Below, in pieces: positions 34,450 to 42,504 of a stretch of DNA of 64,000 nt. The first letter of the stretch is position 1; every line of letters starts with the position of its first letter. Location of the stretch: contig CAXXKK010000016.1 in the NCBI GenBank assembly GCA_963676845.2, positions 1-64,000 of the forward strand. The letters run 5' to 3'. Under the pieces are notes generated by a model. That model made no database searches and was not told where the DNA came from. It worked only from the letters and a program-made list of their open reading frames with translations. Both the position numbers and the translations under genes were made by a program. This DNA is from G963662675 sp963676845. Lineage in GTDB: Bacteria; Bacteroidota; Bacteroidia; Bacteroidales; Prolixibacteraceae.

Positions 34450-35802
34450 ATGGTAAAATCGGTTAATCAATTTATTGAAGATTTTATGGGCTATGTTAAA
34501 GCTCGTGATCCGTATCAGTATGAATTTCATCAGGCTGTTCATGAAGTTGTTGAGTCATTGGCACCTTTCCTGTTGGAGAATCCCAAATACATCAAAACAA
34601 ATATTCTGGAGCGTTTGGTTGAGCCTGAACGTGTTATTCATTTTCGTGTTCCCTGGGTTGATGATATGGGCAATGTGCATGTAAATCGCGGGTTTCGTGT
34701 CGAAATGAATTCTGCAATTGGCCCCTATAAAGGTGGATTGAGATTTCACCCTACAGTAAACCTGAGCATCATGAAGTTTTTGGCATTTGAGCAGGTCTTT
34801 AAAAATAGCCTAACAAGTTTGCCAATGGGAGGAGGAAAAGGAGGCTCAGATTTCGATCCTAAGAATAAGTCTGATCAGGAAGTGATGCGTTTTTGTCAAA
34901 GCTTTATGACTGAGCTTTATCGTCATATTGGGCCTAACACAGATGTACCTGCAGGTGATATTGGTGTTGGAGGACGGGAAATTGGCTATTTGTTTGGGCA
35001 ATATAAACGTTTGCGAAATGAGTTTACAGGAGTGCTTACTGGTAAAGGTATCGAATGGGGTGGGAGTCTTATTCGTCCGGAAGCAACAGGATATGGAACG
35101 GTCTATTTTGCAAAAGAAATGATGGGCTCTCAGGGAGAGTCAATAGAAGGCAAAATTGTTGCTATCTCTGGTTCTGGAAATGTGGCTCAGTATGCGGCAC
35201 AAAAAGTTATTGAATTGGGAGGAAAGGTAGTGACTCTTTCTGATTCCAGTGGAGCGATTTATGCCCCTGATGGTATTGATTCTGAAAAACTGGAATATAT
35301 ATTCCAGTTGAAAAATATTCAACGTGGACGAATTAAGGAATATGCCGAAAAATACAATTGCCAGTATTTTGAAGGAGGACGCCCCTGGTCTGTAAAATGT
35401 GACGTGGCCTTGCCATGTGCTACTCAAAATGAGATTGAATTGGAAGATGCAATTTCCTTGTTGAAAAACGGATGTAGTATTGTTGCGGAGGGAGCGAATA
35501 TGCCATGTACCCCTGAGGCAATTCATGAATTCCAAAAGGCAAAGATATTGTATGCACCGGGTAAAGCTGCAAATGCTGGTGGCGTTGCTGTTTCTGGTTT
35601 AGAAATGACGCAAAACAGTATGCGCTTAAATTGGACAAGGGAGGAAGTAGATGACCGCTTGCATGTGATTATGAAAACGATTCATGCTGCCTGCGTCAAA
35701 TATGGGACAAAGCCGGATGGTTGGGTTGATTATGTAGATGGGGCAAATATTGGTGGTTTTGTAAAAGTGGCTTCAGCAGTACTCGCTCAGGGAGTTGTAT
35801 AA
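34450..35802 (+). CDS. gdhA: NADP-type glutamate dehydrogenase
   Basis: The 450-residue protein makes glutamate from 2-oxoglutarate and ammonium. It has the hexameric small-subunit form. Motifs include RVPWVDDMGNVHVNRGFRV, GPYKGGLRFHP, the catalytic Lys block MGGGKGGSDFDPK, and DVPAGDIGVGGREIG. The nucleotide fold reads GSGNVAQYA, and NEIELEDA lies in the same domain. The size matches the E. coli-like NADP branch. Cofactor choice is by analogy. Confidence 0.96.
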   Translation: MVKSVNQFIEDFMGYVKARDPYQYEFHQAVHEVVESLAPFLLENPKYIKTNILERLVEPERVIHFRVPWVDDMGNVHVNRGFRVEMNSAIGPYKGGLRFHPTVNLSIMKFLAFEQVFKNSLTSLPMGGGKGGSDFDPKNKSDQEVMRFCQSFMTELYRHIGPNTDVPAGDIGVGGREIGYLFGQYKRLRNEFTGVLTGKGIEWGGSLIRPEATGYGTVYFAKEMMGSQGESIEGKIVAISGSGNVAQYAAQKVIELGGKVVTLSDSSGAIYAPDGIDSEKLEYIFQLKNIQRGRIKEYAEKYNCQYFEGGRPWSVKCDVALPCATQNEIELEDAISLLKNGCSIVAEGANMPCTPEAIHEFQKAKILYAPGKAANAGGVAVSGLEMTQNSMRLNWTREEVDDRLHVIMKTIHAACVKYGTKPDGWVDYVDGANIGGFVKVASAVLAQGVV

Positions 35803-35830
35803 TATAATAATTGTATAACATTGAAAAGGG

Positions 35831-35869
35831 ACAGCGGACTTTTTAAATAGTTCGCTGTTCTTTTTTTAT
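35831..35869 (+). terminator. Terminator after gdhA
   Basis: ACAGCGGAC and GTTCGCTGT form an imperfect stem, followed by TCTTTTTTT. Confidence 0.75.
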
Positions 35870-35918
35870 AGGAATTATCATTAAGATAATATTACAAGTT
35901 AAGTGCTCTGAAAGAATA

Positions 35919-35940
35919 GTTTTTACTTTGTAGTAAAAAC
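35919..35940 (+). promoter_or_regulatory. Inverted repeat just before the TatD-family gene
   Basis: GTTTTTAC (35919-35926) and GTAAAAAC (35933-35940) are perfect inverse copies around TTTGTA, seven bases before the ATG. The site overlaps a TTACTTTG promoter-like box. It could be an operator or an RNA hairpin hiding the start. Confidence 0.35.
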
Positions 35941-35947
35941 CTATTTT

Positions 35948-36709
35948 ATGTTGATTGATACTCACTCACATATATATGCTGAAGATTTTATAGATGACTT
36001 AGATGAGGTTGTTAAACGAGCATACGAGAATAATATTCGCAAAATAGTATTACCAAATATTGATAGTTCCTCAATAAAACGAATGCTAGATTTAACTGAT
36101 TCATATCCACAGGTTTGTTTCCCGTTAATGGGGTTGCATCCTACATCGGTAAATGCTGATTATATGGAAGAACTTGAGTTAGTTGAGTTTTGGCTTGATA
36201 AACGAAAGTTTTATGGCATTGGTGAAATAGGGATCGATTTATATTGGGATAAAACTTTCCTGAAAGAACAAACGATGGCCTTTCGAATACAACTACAAAT
36301 GGCAAAAAAGCATAAGTTGCCGGTTGTTATTCATGTTCGGGAGTCTTTTGATGAAGTATACTCTGTATTAAAAGAAGAAGGAGAAGGACTGACTGGTGTG
36401 TTTCATAGTTTTACAGGAACATTGGAGCAGGCAGAAAAGGTAATTGATATGGGTTTTAAAATCGGTGTTAATGGAATAGTGACATTCAAAAACAGTGGTT
36501 TGGATAAGGTTATTAAAAATATTGATCTCAGTCATATTTTATTAGAAACAGATGCCCCATATTTGACACCAACTCCTTTTCGGGGTAAAAGAAATGAAAG
36601 TTCATATTTAATATATGTCGCACAAAAAGTGGCGGAGGTGTACAACGTTTCTGTAAGTGAGATTGGAAGTATAACAACTCGCAATGCTGAGCTGCTTTTT
36701 GATATTTAG
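35948..36709 (+). CDS. TatD family metal-dependent hydrolase
   Basis: The 253-residue protein is a TIM-barrel metallohydrolase of the TatD/YcfH family, with reported 3'-5' DNase or related activity. Metal ligands are visible: DTHSHIY (residues 3-9), GEIGIDLYWD with its Glu, VIHVRESFDE, VFHSFTG and LLETDAPYL. Length is typical. The asparaginase gene starts 15 bases later, so the two are co-transcribed; this pairing recurs in Bacteroidota from memory. Confidence 0.93.
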   Translation: MLIDTHSHIYAEDFIDDLDEVVKRAYENNIRKIVLPNIDSSSIKRMLDLTDSYPQVCFPLMGLHPTSVNADYMEELELVEFWLDKRKFYGIGEIGIDLYWDKTFLKEQTMAFRIQLQMAKKHKLPVVIHVRESFDEVYSVLKEEGEGLTGVFHSFTGTLEQAEKVIDMGFKIGVNGIVTFKNSGLDKVIKNIDLSHILLETDAPYLTPTPFRGKRNESSYLIYVAQKVAEVYNVSVSEIGSITTRNAELLFDI

Positions 36710-36739
36710 AAGGGATACAATTGAATGAATCTAGTAAAA

Positions 36740-37768
36740 ATGCAGTCTGAAAAACCATATATATTAATAATATATACGGGTGGTACAATTGGAATGGCTC
36801 AAAAAGAAGATGCGTTAAGCCCGGTAAATTTTAACCAAATCTTGGATGAGGTTCCCGAATTAAGTCGTTTGGGATATAACCTGGACGCTATTGCATTTGA
36901 TCCTCCTTTGGATTCATCAGACATGTCTCCTGGGGTTTGGAGTAAGCTGGCGATGATTATTTACAATAATTATTTACTTTTTGATGGTTTTGTTGTTTTG
37001 CATGGGACGGATACCATGGCTTATTCTGCATCTGCCTTAAGTTATATGTTGCAAAATCTTGATAAACCTGTTGTTTTTACCGGATCACAACTTCCGATTG
37101 GAGTATTTAGAACAGATGGGAAAGAAAATCTGATTACATCAATAGAGATTGCTGCTGCAAAAATTGATGGAAACCCAATTGTCCCGGAAGTATGTATTTA
37201 TTTTGATTTTAAATTGACAAGGGGAAACAGAACGAGTAAAAGACATGCTGATCATTTTAGTGCATTTCATTCTCCCAATTATCCTCTTCTGGCAAAGGCT
37301 GGTGTGGATATAAAATATTTTCGGGAAGAAATTATTTATCCCGAAAAAACTGATTCATTGAAGATTGCAACTGATTTTGATGAGAATGTTGTAATTATTA
37401 AGATTTTCCCAGGGATGAATCGCACTATATTTGAGCACATTATTAATACTCCAGGATTAAAAGGAATTGTTCTTGAGACTTTTGGGTCGGGAAATGTGCC
37501 AGTCTTTCCATGGTTTATGGATACTATAAAGTCTGCGGTTCAAAAAGGAATATATATAGTTAATGTGTCTCAGTGTGAAGGAGGTACAGTTAAAATGGGA
37601 CGCTATCAGTCAAGTCATGATATAATGAATGCAGGAGTAATTAGTGGTGCAGATATGACAACCGAAGCTGCCGTTACAAAGTTAATGTTTTTGCTTGGAC
37701 AAGGATTTAACGATGAAAAAATGAAGCTTCAGATGAATAAAAGTATCTGTGGTGAAATAAGTGGGTAG
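36740..37768 (+). CDS. ansA: Type I (cytoplasmic) L-asparaginase
   Basis: The enzyme hydrolyses asparagine to aspartate and ammonia. The first ATG at 36725 adds five residues; I prefer 36740 (MQSEKPYILIIYTGGTIGM, about 342 residues). The first catalytic Thr lies in YTGGTIGM and the second in LHGTDTMAYSASAL. It also has FTGSQLPIG, LTRGNRTSK and VNVSQCEGG. The lack of a signal peptide and the overall build fit the type I dimer/tetramer group. Confidence 0.94.
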   Translation: MQSEKPYILIIYTGGTIGMAQKEDALSPVNFNQILDEVPELSRLGYNLDAIAFDPPLDSSDMSPGVWSKLAMIIYNNYLLFDGFVVLHGTDTMAYSASALSYMLQNLDKPVVFTGSQLPIGVFRTDGKENLITSIEIAAAKIDGNPIVPEVCIYFDFKLTRGNRTSKRHADHFSAFHSPNYPLLAKAGVDIKYFREEIIYPEKTDSLKIATDFDENVVIIKIFPGMNRTIFEHIINTPGLKGIVLETFGSGNVPVFPWFMDTIKSAVQKGIYIVNVSQCEGGTVKMGRYQSSHDIMNAGVISGADMTTEAAVTKLMFLLGQGFNDEKMKLQMNKSICGEISG

Positions 37769-37834
37769 CATATTTTTTTTTCCCAATTTTTTTGTAATTT
37801 GCAGCCCTGAAAAATTTCGGTGCCTGAAATCTTT

Positions 37835-37922
37835 GGAGAGGTGCAGGAGTGGCTGAACTGGCACGCCTGGAAAGCGTGTGTACCCCTAAAGGGTACCGAG
37901 GGTTCGAATCCCTCTCTCTCCG
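37835..37922 (+). tRNA. tRNA-Ser(GGA)
   Basis: An 88-base class II tRNA. The acceptor stem is GGAGAGG with TCTCTCC (one G-U pair) and discriminator G. The anticodon stem CACGC/GCGTG holds the loop CTGGAAA, giving anticodon GGA, which reads UCC and UCU. A long variable arm (TACCCCTAAAGGGTA) identifies serine. The T arm is GAGGG-TTCGAAT-CCCTC. CCA is not encoded. The 133 bases between it and the ExbB-like gene hold nothing further. Confidence 0.96.
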
Positions 37923-38055
37923 CGGGTAGTCGGAGAAAATGATAAAAGTTGATTTTGAAAATGGGTTGGAATTGATTTTCTTTATCCAATCAGAATAAAT
38001 AACAAATAGTATATAGTTTATAAATTAAAAAGATTACTAATTAAAATTAAAACCA

Positions 38056-38871
38056 ATGATGAAAAAACTATTTGCGTTTATAGCAGTTCTAGGGATGCTC
38101 TTTATGGGAGCGTCGAACTACGCCGTTGCTCAGGATCAAGTAGAGGAAGCAACAACTGAAGAAGTGTCAGCTCCTGTTGTTGACGAATTTTCAGGTGATG
38201 TTGAAGAAGAAGCAGCTGCTGCTGCAGAAGAAGGACAGTCATTACACAGTCAGTTGAAGCAAAAATTTATTGAAGGTGGTGCAGACTTTATGTCTTTCGT
38301 GTTGATCTGTTTGATTTTAGGTCTTGCAATGGCTCTTGAAAGAGTAATTTACCTAAACCTTTCAACAAGTAATAACAAAAAACTATTAGTTAAAGTTGAA
38401 GAAGCTTTAGCTGAAGGTGGTATTGAAGCTGCAAAAGAAGTTTGTCGTAACACTCGCGGTCCTGTAGCAAGTATTTTCTTCCAAGGTCTTGACCGTTCTG
38501 AAGAAGGTATCGATGTAGTAGAAAAAACAGTTGTTGCATACGGTGGTGTACAAGCTGGTTTGTTAGAAAAAGGATTAAGCTGGTTGGCATTGTTTATTGC
38601 ATTGGCTCCTATGCTTGGTTTCATGGGTACTGTAATCGGTATGATTGAAGCATTCGATGCTATTGAGGTAGCTGGTGATATTAGCCCTTCATTGGTAGCT
38701 GGTGGTATTAAAGTTGCTTTGATTACAACTGTATCTGGTCTTGTAGTAGCAATTATTCTTCAGATTTTCTACAACTATTGTGTTGCAAAAATTGACAGTA
38801 TTGTAAACAGCATGGAAGATGCGTCTATTTCTCTAATTGATATCTTAGTAAAACACAATCTTAAAAAATAA
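38056..38871 (+). CDS. exbB: MotA/TolQ/ExbB-type proton channel protein
   Basis: The 271-residue protein begins with a signal-like segment (MMKKLFAFIAVLGMLFMGAS), then a long acidic Ala/Glu-rich periplasmic stretch (to about residue 72). Three membrane helices of the ExbB domain follow, with GLSWLALFIALAPMLGFMGTVIGM and ALITTVSGLVVAIILQIF. It couples proton flow to TonB-type energy transfer to the outer membrane. It heads a tight operon with a TM protein and two ExbD-like proteins. The acidic N-terminal extension is typical of Bacteroidota copies. Confidence 0.92.
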   Translation: MMKKLFAFIAVLGMLFMGASNYAVAQDQVEEATTEEVSAPVVDEFSGDVEEEAAAAAEEGQSLHSQLKQKFIEGGADFMSFVLICLILGLAMALERVIYLNLSTSNNKKLLVKVEEALAEGGIEAAKEVCRNTRGPVASIFFQGLDRSEEGIDVVEKTVVAYGGVQAGLLEKGLSWLALFIALAPMLGFMGTVIGMIEAFDAIEVAGDISPSLVAGGIKVALITTVSGLVVAIILQIFYNYCVAKIDSIVNSMEDASISLIDILVKHNLKK

Positions 38872-38878
38872 TTGAACT

Positions 38879-39331
38879 ATGAAAGTTGAAAAAGTATTAA
38901 ACATTATGATGTGGGTACTTTTGGCTGTTTCTGCGGTTCTGATTGTGTCTTTAATGTCAAATATTGGAGAAGATTCAGATCCTACAATGGGAAGTTGGAT
39001 TAACACCAACCTTTCATGGACATACATCTTGTTGTTATTAACAACAGGTGTGGCAGTCATAGGTGCATTGATTCACACATTTTCAAGTAAAGAAGCTGCT
39101 AAAAAAGGTTTGACTGCAGTGGTTTTTGCCGCTGTTTTAGTCGGAATATCTTATGCATTCGCTTCTGATGCAATTCCACAATTTTATGGAGTTGAAGATT
39201 ACGTTGCTGATGGAAGTTTAACAAATACAATTGCAAAATGGATTGATACAACGCTTATCGCTACGTATCTTCTAATTGGATTAGTTATTGTAGCAACAAT
39301 TGTTTCGTCAGTATCTCGTATTTTTAAATAA
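38879..39331 (+). CDS. Four-helix membrane protein of the ExbB/ExbD operon
   Basis: The 150-residue protein has predicted membrane helices at about 10-28, 47-68, 78-97 and 126-148, with an acidic loop between the third and fourth. No family name is recalled, but proteins of this shape regularly sit between exbB and exbD in Bacteroidota. It follows ExbB by seven bases and precedes the first ExbD by 44 bases. It may be a stator accessory subunit; this is inference from position. Confidence 0.7.
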   Translation: MKVEKVLNIMMWVLLAVSAVLIVSLMSNIGEDSDPTMGSWINTNLSWTYILLLLTTGVAVIGALIHTFSSKEAAKKGLTAVVFAAVLVGISYAFASDAIPQFYGVEDYVADGSLTNTIAKWIDTTLIATYLLIGLVIVATIVSSVSRIFK

Positions 39332-39375
39332 TTCATTTATCGTGTGTTAAATTAATAAACAGGGAAAAACTAATT

Positions 39376-39954
39376 ATGGCAAAAAAAACACCTGAAGTAC
39401 CCGCAACATCTTTGGCCGATATTGCCTTTATGTTGCTGATCTTTTTCCTGGTAACAACCACGATGGATGTGGACAGCGGTTTGGAACGTAGACTTCCACA
39501 AATGGCTCCTCCCCAACAGGAGAATGATGATACTCCACCAATTAAAGAACGTAACGTTCTGGTTGTTTTGGTAAATAAAAATAACCAGTTGTTGGTAGAG
39601 GATCAAGTTTCGCAGATTAGTGATCTTCGTGAAAAAGCGAAAGAATTTATGCAAAACCCTGCTGATGCCGAAAACTTACCAGAGAAGGACTATAAAGAAG
39701 TCCCTTATTTTGGTGAAGTTGGTATCACTAAGGGAGTAATTTCTCTTCGTAATGACGAAGGAACAAAATACGGAACCTACATTGCTGTTCAAAACGAATT
39801 GGTTGCTGCCATTAACGAATTAAGAGAAGAATTGTCCAGAGCTCAATTTGGCAAATCTTTCGAAGAGCTTGCTGTTGATCAGCAAGATGCGATAAAAGAA
39901 ATTTATCCATCTAAGATCTCAGAAGCTGAACCTAAAAGAGCAGGAGGGAACTAA
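39376..39954 (+). CDS. exbD: ExbD/TolR-like stator protein 1
   Basis: The 192-residue protein has a single N-terminal helix with the conserved Asp of the proton path (TSLADIAFMLLIFFLVTTT, D15) and a larger periplasmic domain (about 60-192) ending in a charged tail. It belongs to the ExbD family and is longer than the E. coli form (about 141). Together with the second copy it would form the heterodimer or two homodimers inside the ExbB ring. Three bases separate it from the next gene. Confidence 0.9.
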   Translation: MAKKTPEVPATSLADIAFMLLIFFLVTTTMDVDSGLERRLPQMAPPQQENDDTPPIKERNVLVVLVNKNNQLLVEDQVSQISDLREKAKEFMQNPADAENLPEKDYKEVPYFGEVGITKGVISLRNDEGTKYGTYIAVQNELVAAINELREELSRAQFGKSFEELAVDQQDAIKEIYPSKISEAEPKRAGGN

Positions 39955-39957
39955 TAT

Positions 39958-40431
39958 ATGTCAAAGTTTAGAAATAGTAATAATAAAGAATTACCACCGA
40001 TATCTACATCATCATTGCCTGATATCGTGTTCATGTTGTTATTCTTCTTTATGGCGAGTACAACTATGAGGGAGGTAACTTTGAAAGTAAAAGTAACCGT
40101 TCCTGAAGCTACAGAGCTTTCTAAATTAGCGAAAAAGTCACTGGTTAGTTATATCTATATCGGTGAGCCTCATAATCAATATCAGGGACAGTTTGGTAAT
40201 GAGCCACGTATTCAGTTAAATGATCAATTTTCTCAGGTATCTGATATTCCTGACTATATTGAAGCTGAACGCGCTGCTCGTGACGAAGCCGAAGTTCCTC
40301 AGATGATTACATCTCTAAAAGTAGATGAAAACTGTACGATGGGTATTGTGTCTGATGTGAAACAAGAATTAAGACGTGTTTCTGCATTGCACATAAACTA
40401 TTCATCACGCAAAAAAGCTACTTCAAACTAG
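39958..40431 (+). CDS. exbD: ExbD/TolR-like stator protein 2
   Basis: This is a second ExbD-like protein of 157 residues. The membrane helix is SSLPDIVFMLLFFFMAS, with the conserved Asp at about residue 21. The periplasmic part differs strongly from the first copy (LKVKVTVPEATELSKLAK). Such paired, unlike ExbD copies are usual in Bacteroidota and suggest an asymmetric stator core. It is the last gene of the operon, followed by a terminator. Confidence 0.9.
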   Translation: MSKFRNSNNKELPPISTSSLPDIVFMLLFFFMASTTMREVTLKVKVTVPEATELSKLAKKSLVSYIYIGEPHNQYQGQFGNEPRIQLNDQFSQVSDIPDYIEAERAARDEAEVPQMITSLKVDENCTMGIVSDVKQELRRVSALHINYSSRKKATSN

Positions 40432-40454
40432 GAAAGATTAATCTCTACAATATA

Positions 40455-40490
40455 AAGAAACCGGATCATGAAAATGAATCCGGTTTTTTT
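40455..40490 (+). terminator. Terminator of the ExbB/ExbD operon
   Basis: AAACCGGAT (40458-40466) and ATCCGGTTT (40478-40486) form a 9-bp stem followed by TTTT. The 150 bases to the next gene show nothing else. Confidence 0.85.
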
Positions 40491-40643
40491 ATGCCGTATA
40501 TTTTGTTGTATTTTAAGTTTAGCCTTTAGATATTAATTTCCGGTCTAGAGAGAATCTGTTTCTTAATATATAAAATGAAGAAATGATTTACTATTTTCGA
40601 TGTAAATTCACAATTATACAGGAAAAATGTAAAACTTAAGATT

Positions 40644-41684
40644 ATGAGTAAAGGAAAACCCAAAAAGATTGGAATCTTAACTGCAGGTGGTGATTGTCCT
40701 GGTTTGAATGCAGCAATACGAGGGGTCGGGAAAACAGCTATTGTTGAATATGGAATGGAAGTAATTGGATTTAATGCTGGATATTCAGGATTGATAGAAA
40801 AGGATTATATTGAACTTAAAGAATCGATGTTGTCCGGAATTTTAACTCTTGGAGGTACAATTTTAGGTACATCTAGAGAGAAACCATACAAAATTGTGAA
40901 AGGTGAGGATAATGATAAACCGGAATTGATTAAGCAAAATTATAATGATTTAGGCTTGGATGCAGTTGTATGCATTGGAGGTAATGGAACAATGAAAACA
41001 GCAAACAGGCTGCATGAAGAAGGCTTAAATGTTATTGGAATACCAAAAACAATTGACAACGATGTTTGGGGTACAGATATAACTTTTGGTTTTGATTCTG
41101 CTTTGCAGATTGCCACAGAAGCTGTTGACCGCTTACACACAACTGCAAACTCACATCAACGTGTGATGATTATTGAGGTTATGGGGCATCATGCCGGATG
41201 GATTGCTTTATATGCCGGAATGGCTGGTGGAGGAGACATCATTATTGTTCCTGAACTTGAGTATAATATTCGTTCAGTTTGTAAAAAAATTGAAGAACGA
41301 TATGAGAGTAATAAACCGTATTCTATTGTTGTTGTGGCCGAAGGAATTAAACATCCAAAGAATATTTCAGCTGCCAGACATATTTCTGAAGCAATTCAAA
41401 CATACACTGGTCTTGAAACACGGGAAACAGTTTTAGGATACGTGCAAAGAGGAGGTAGTCCTAGCCCAATGGACAGAATACTCGCAACTCGTTATGGCGC
41501 ATTTGCCGCTGAATGTATCGCAGATGGATGTTTTGGTACAATGGTAGCAATGAAAAACAATCAATTAACAACTGTTCCTCTTGATGAGATCAGTGATAAA
41601 TTGAGCTTGGTAACCTCTGATCATCCACTGGTTCAAAAAGCACGAAGAATGGGTGTTTCTTTTGGTGATGAATATCTAACTTAA
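40644..41684 (+). CDS. pfkA: 6-phosphofructokinase
   Basis: The 346-residue enzyme phosphorylates fructose 6-phosphate in glycolysis. It starts MSKGKPKKIGILTAGGDCPG. Its phosphoryl-donor loop reads IGGNGTMK, where Gly sits at the position equivalent to E. coli 104, as in ATP users. The later motif PKTIDNDVWGTD has Lys at the position equivalent to 124, as in PPi users and the 'group III' ATP enzymes. Donor specificity is therefore ambiguous, with ATP favoured. Asn replaces the usual Asp in GGDG. MGHHAGWIALYAG is the sugar-side block. Confidence 0.93.
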   Translation: MSKGKPKKIGILTAGGDCPGLNAAIRGVGKTAIVEYGMEVIGFNAGYSGLIEKDYIELKESMLSGILTLGGTILGTSREKPYKIVKGEDNDKPELIKQNYNDLGLDAVVCIGGNGTMKTANRLHEEGLNVIGIPKTIDNDVWGTDITFGFDSALQIATEAVDRLHTTANSHQRVMIIEVMGHHAGWIALYAGMAGGGDIIIVPELEYNIRSVCKKIEERYESNKPYSIVVVAEGIKHPKNISAARHISEAIQTYTGLETRETVLGYVQRGGSPSPMDRILATRYGAFAAECIADGCFGTMVAMKNNQLTTVPLDEISDKLSLVTSDHPLVQKARRMGVSFGDEYLT

Positions 41685-41713
41685 TAACGAAGAGTTTTAG
41701 ATAAGAAGATACA

Positions 41714-41766
41714 CAAGAAAGCCCTCAAGCAAATTCTAATAAAAGTTTGATTGAGGGCTTTCTTAA
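41714..41766. terminator. Bidirectional terminator, pfkA and response regulator
   Basis: AGAAAGCCCTCA and TGAGGGCTTTCT form a 12-bp perfect stem around an AT-rich loop, between converging genes. Confidence 0.8.
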
Positions 41767-41792
41767 TTAAAATATTTAAAATGTAGATATTT

Positions 41793-42503
41793 TTATTTCA
41801 TTATAACATTGGCATTAAACCTGAAGCCAATACCATGTAAATTGATAATTTTAATACTAGAATCAGCTTTAAGGTATTTGCGTAATCTTGAGATAAATAC
41901 ATCTAAGCTACGTCCTAGGTAATAATCATCAGACCCCCATACATTTTTAAGAATCTCAGATCTGCTTAAAACGGTATTGGGATGTTCACAAAAGTATTTT
42001 AAAAGTTCTGCTTCTTTATAAGTGAGTATCCTTTTGTCGTCTTTGTGTTGCAGGGTTAAGTTGTCGAAATAGAAATCAAAATCTCCAACCTGACAATTTG
42101 TTATTTCAGGATTGCTTTCATCACTGCCAAGACTTCTTTTTAAAAAGACCCGGATACGCATTAACAACTCATCCATGCTAAATGGCTTGGTAATGTAATC
42201 GTCTCCACCCAGTTCAAAACCATTGATTTTGTCTTCAGTCATTGACTTGGCTGTTAAAAACAAAATGGGGATTGCCTGATTGTTTTCCCGAACTTTTTTT
42301 GCTAAAGAAAAACCATCAAGTTTGGGTAACATTACATCAAACAAGCAAAGGTCGAACTCATTTTTTTGAAATGACTGAAAGGCCTTTTCTCCATCTTCAA
42401 CAGATGTAACAACATATCCAGCCTCTTCCAAATTATCTCTAATGATAAAGTTTAACGTTTTATCATCTTCAACTAAAAGAATTTTTTTGCCTCTGTATTC
42501 CAT
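41793..42503 (-). CDS. OmpR-family response regulator (RprY-like)
   Basis: The 236-residue protein has an N-terminal receiver with D13/D14, phosphoacceptor D56 (LFDVMLP), T84 and K106 (DYITKPFSMDEL). The C-terminal winged helix (about 140-233) has LTYKEAELLKYFCEHPN and SLDVFISRLRKYLK. It resembles RprY of Bacteroides. One base separates it from the kinase gene. It may bind the direct repeat upstream of the kinase (43914-43931). Confidence 0.93.
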   Translation of the reverse strand: MEYRGKKILLVEDDKTLNFIIRDNLEEAGYVVTSVEDGEKAFQSFQKNEFDLCLFDVMLPKLDGFSLAKKVRENNQAIPILFLTAKSMTEDKINGFELGGDDYITKPFSMDELLMRIRVFLKRSLGSDESNPEITNCQVGDFDFYFDNLTLQHKDDKRILTYKEAELLKYFCEHPNTVLSRSEILKNVWGSDDYYLGRSLDVFISRLRKYLKADSSIKIINLHGIGFRFNANVIMK

Positions 42504-42504
42504 G

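Noticed and set aside
34475..35638. Several ORFs of 64-131 codons inside gdhA
   Set aside because: They are out-of-frame shadows of a strongly conserved enzyme.
37729..37989. Minus-strand ORF of 86 codons with AEREGFEPSVPF-type sequence
   Set aside because: It is the reverse translation of the tRNA-Ser gene, a well-known false protein.
37923..38055. Possible attachment site or integration scar beside tRNA-Ser
   Set aside because: No repeat of the tRNA 3' end and no integrase are seen within the window; the flanking genes are ordinary.
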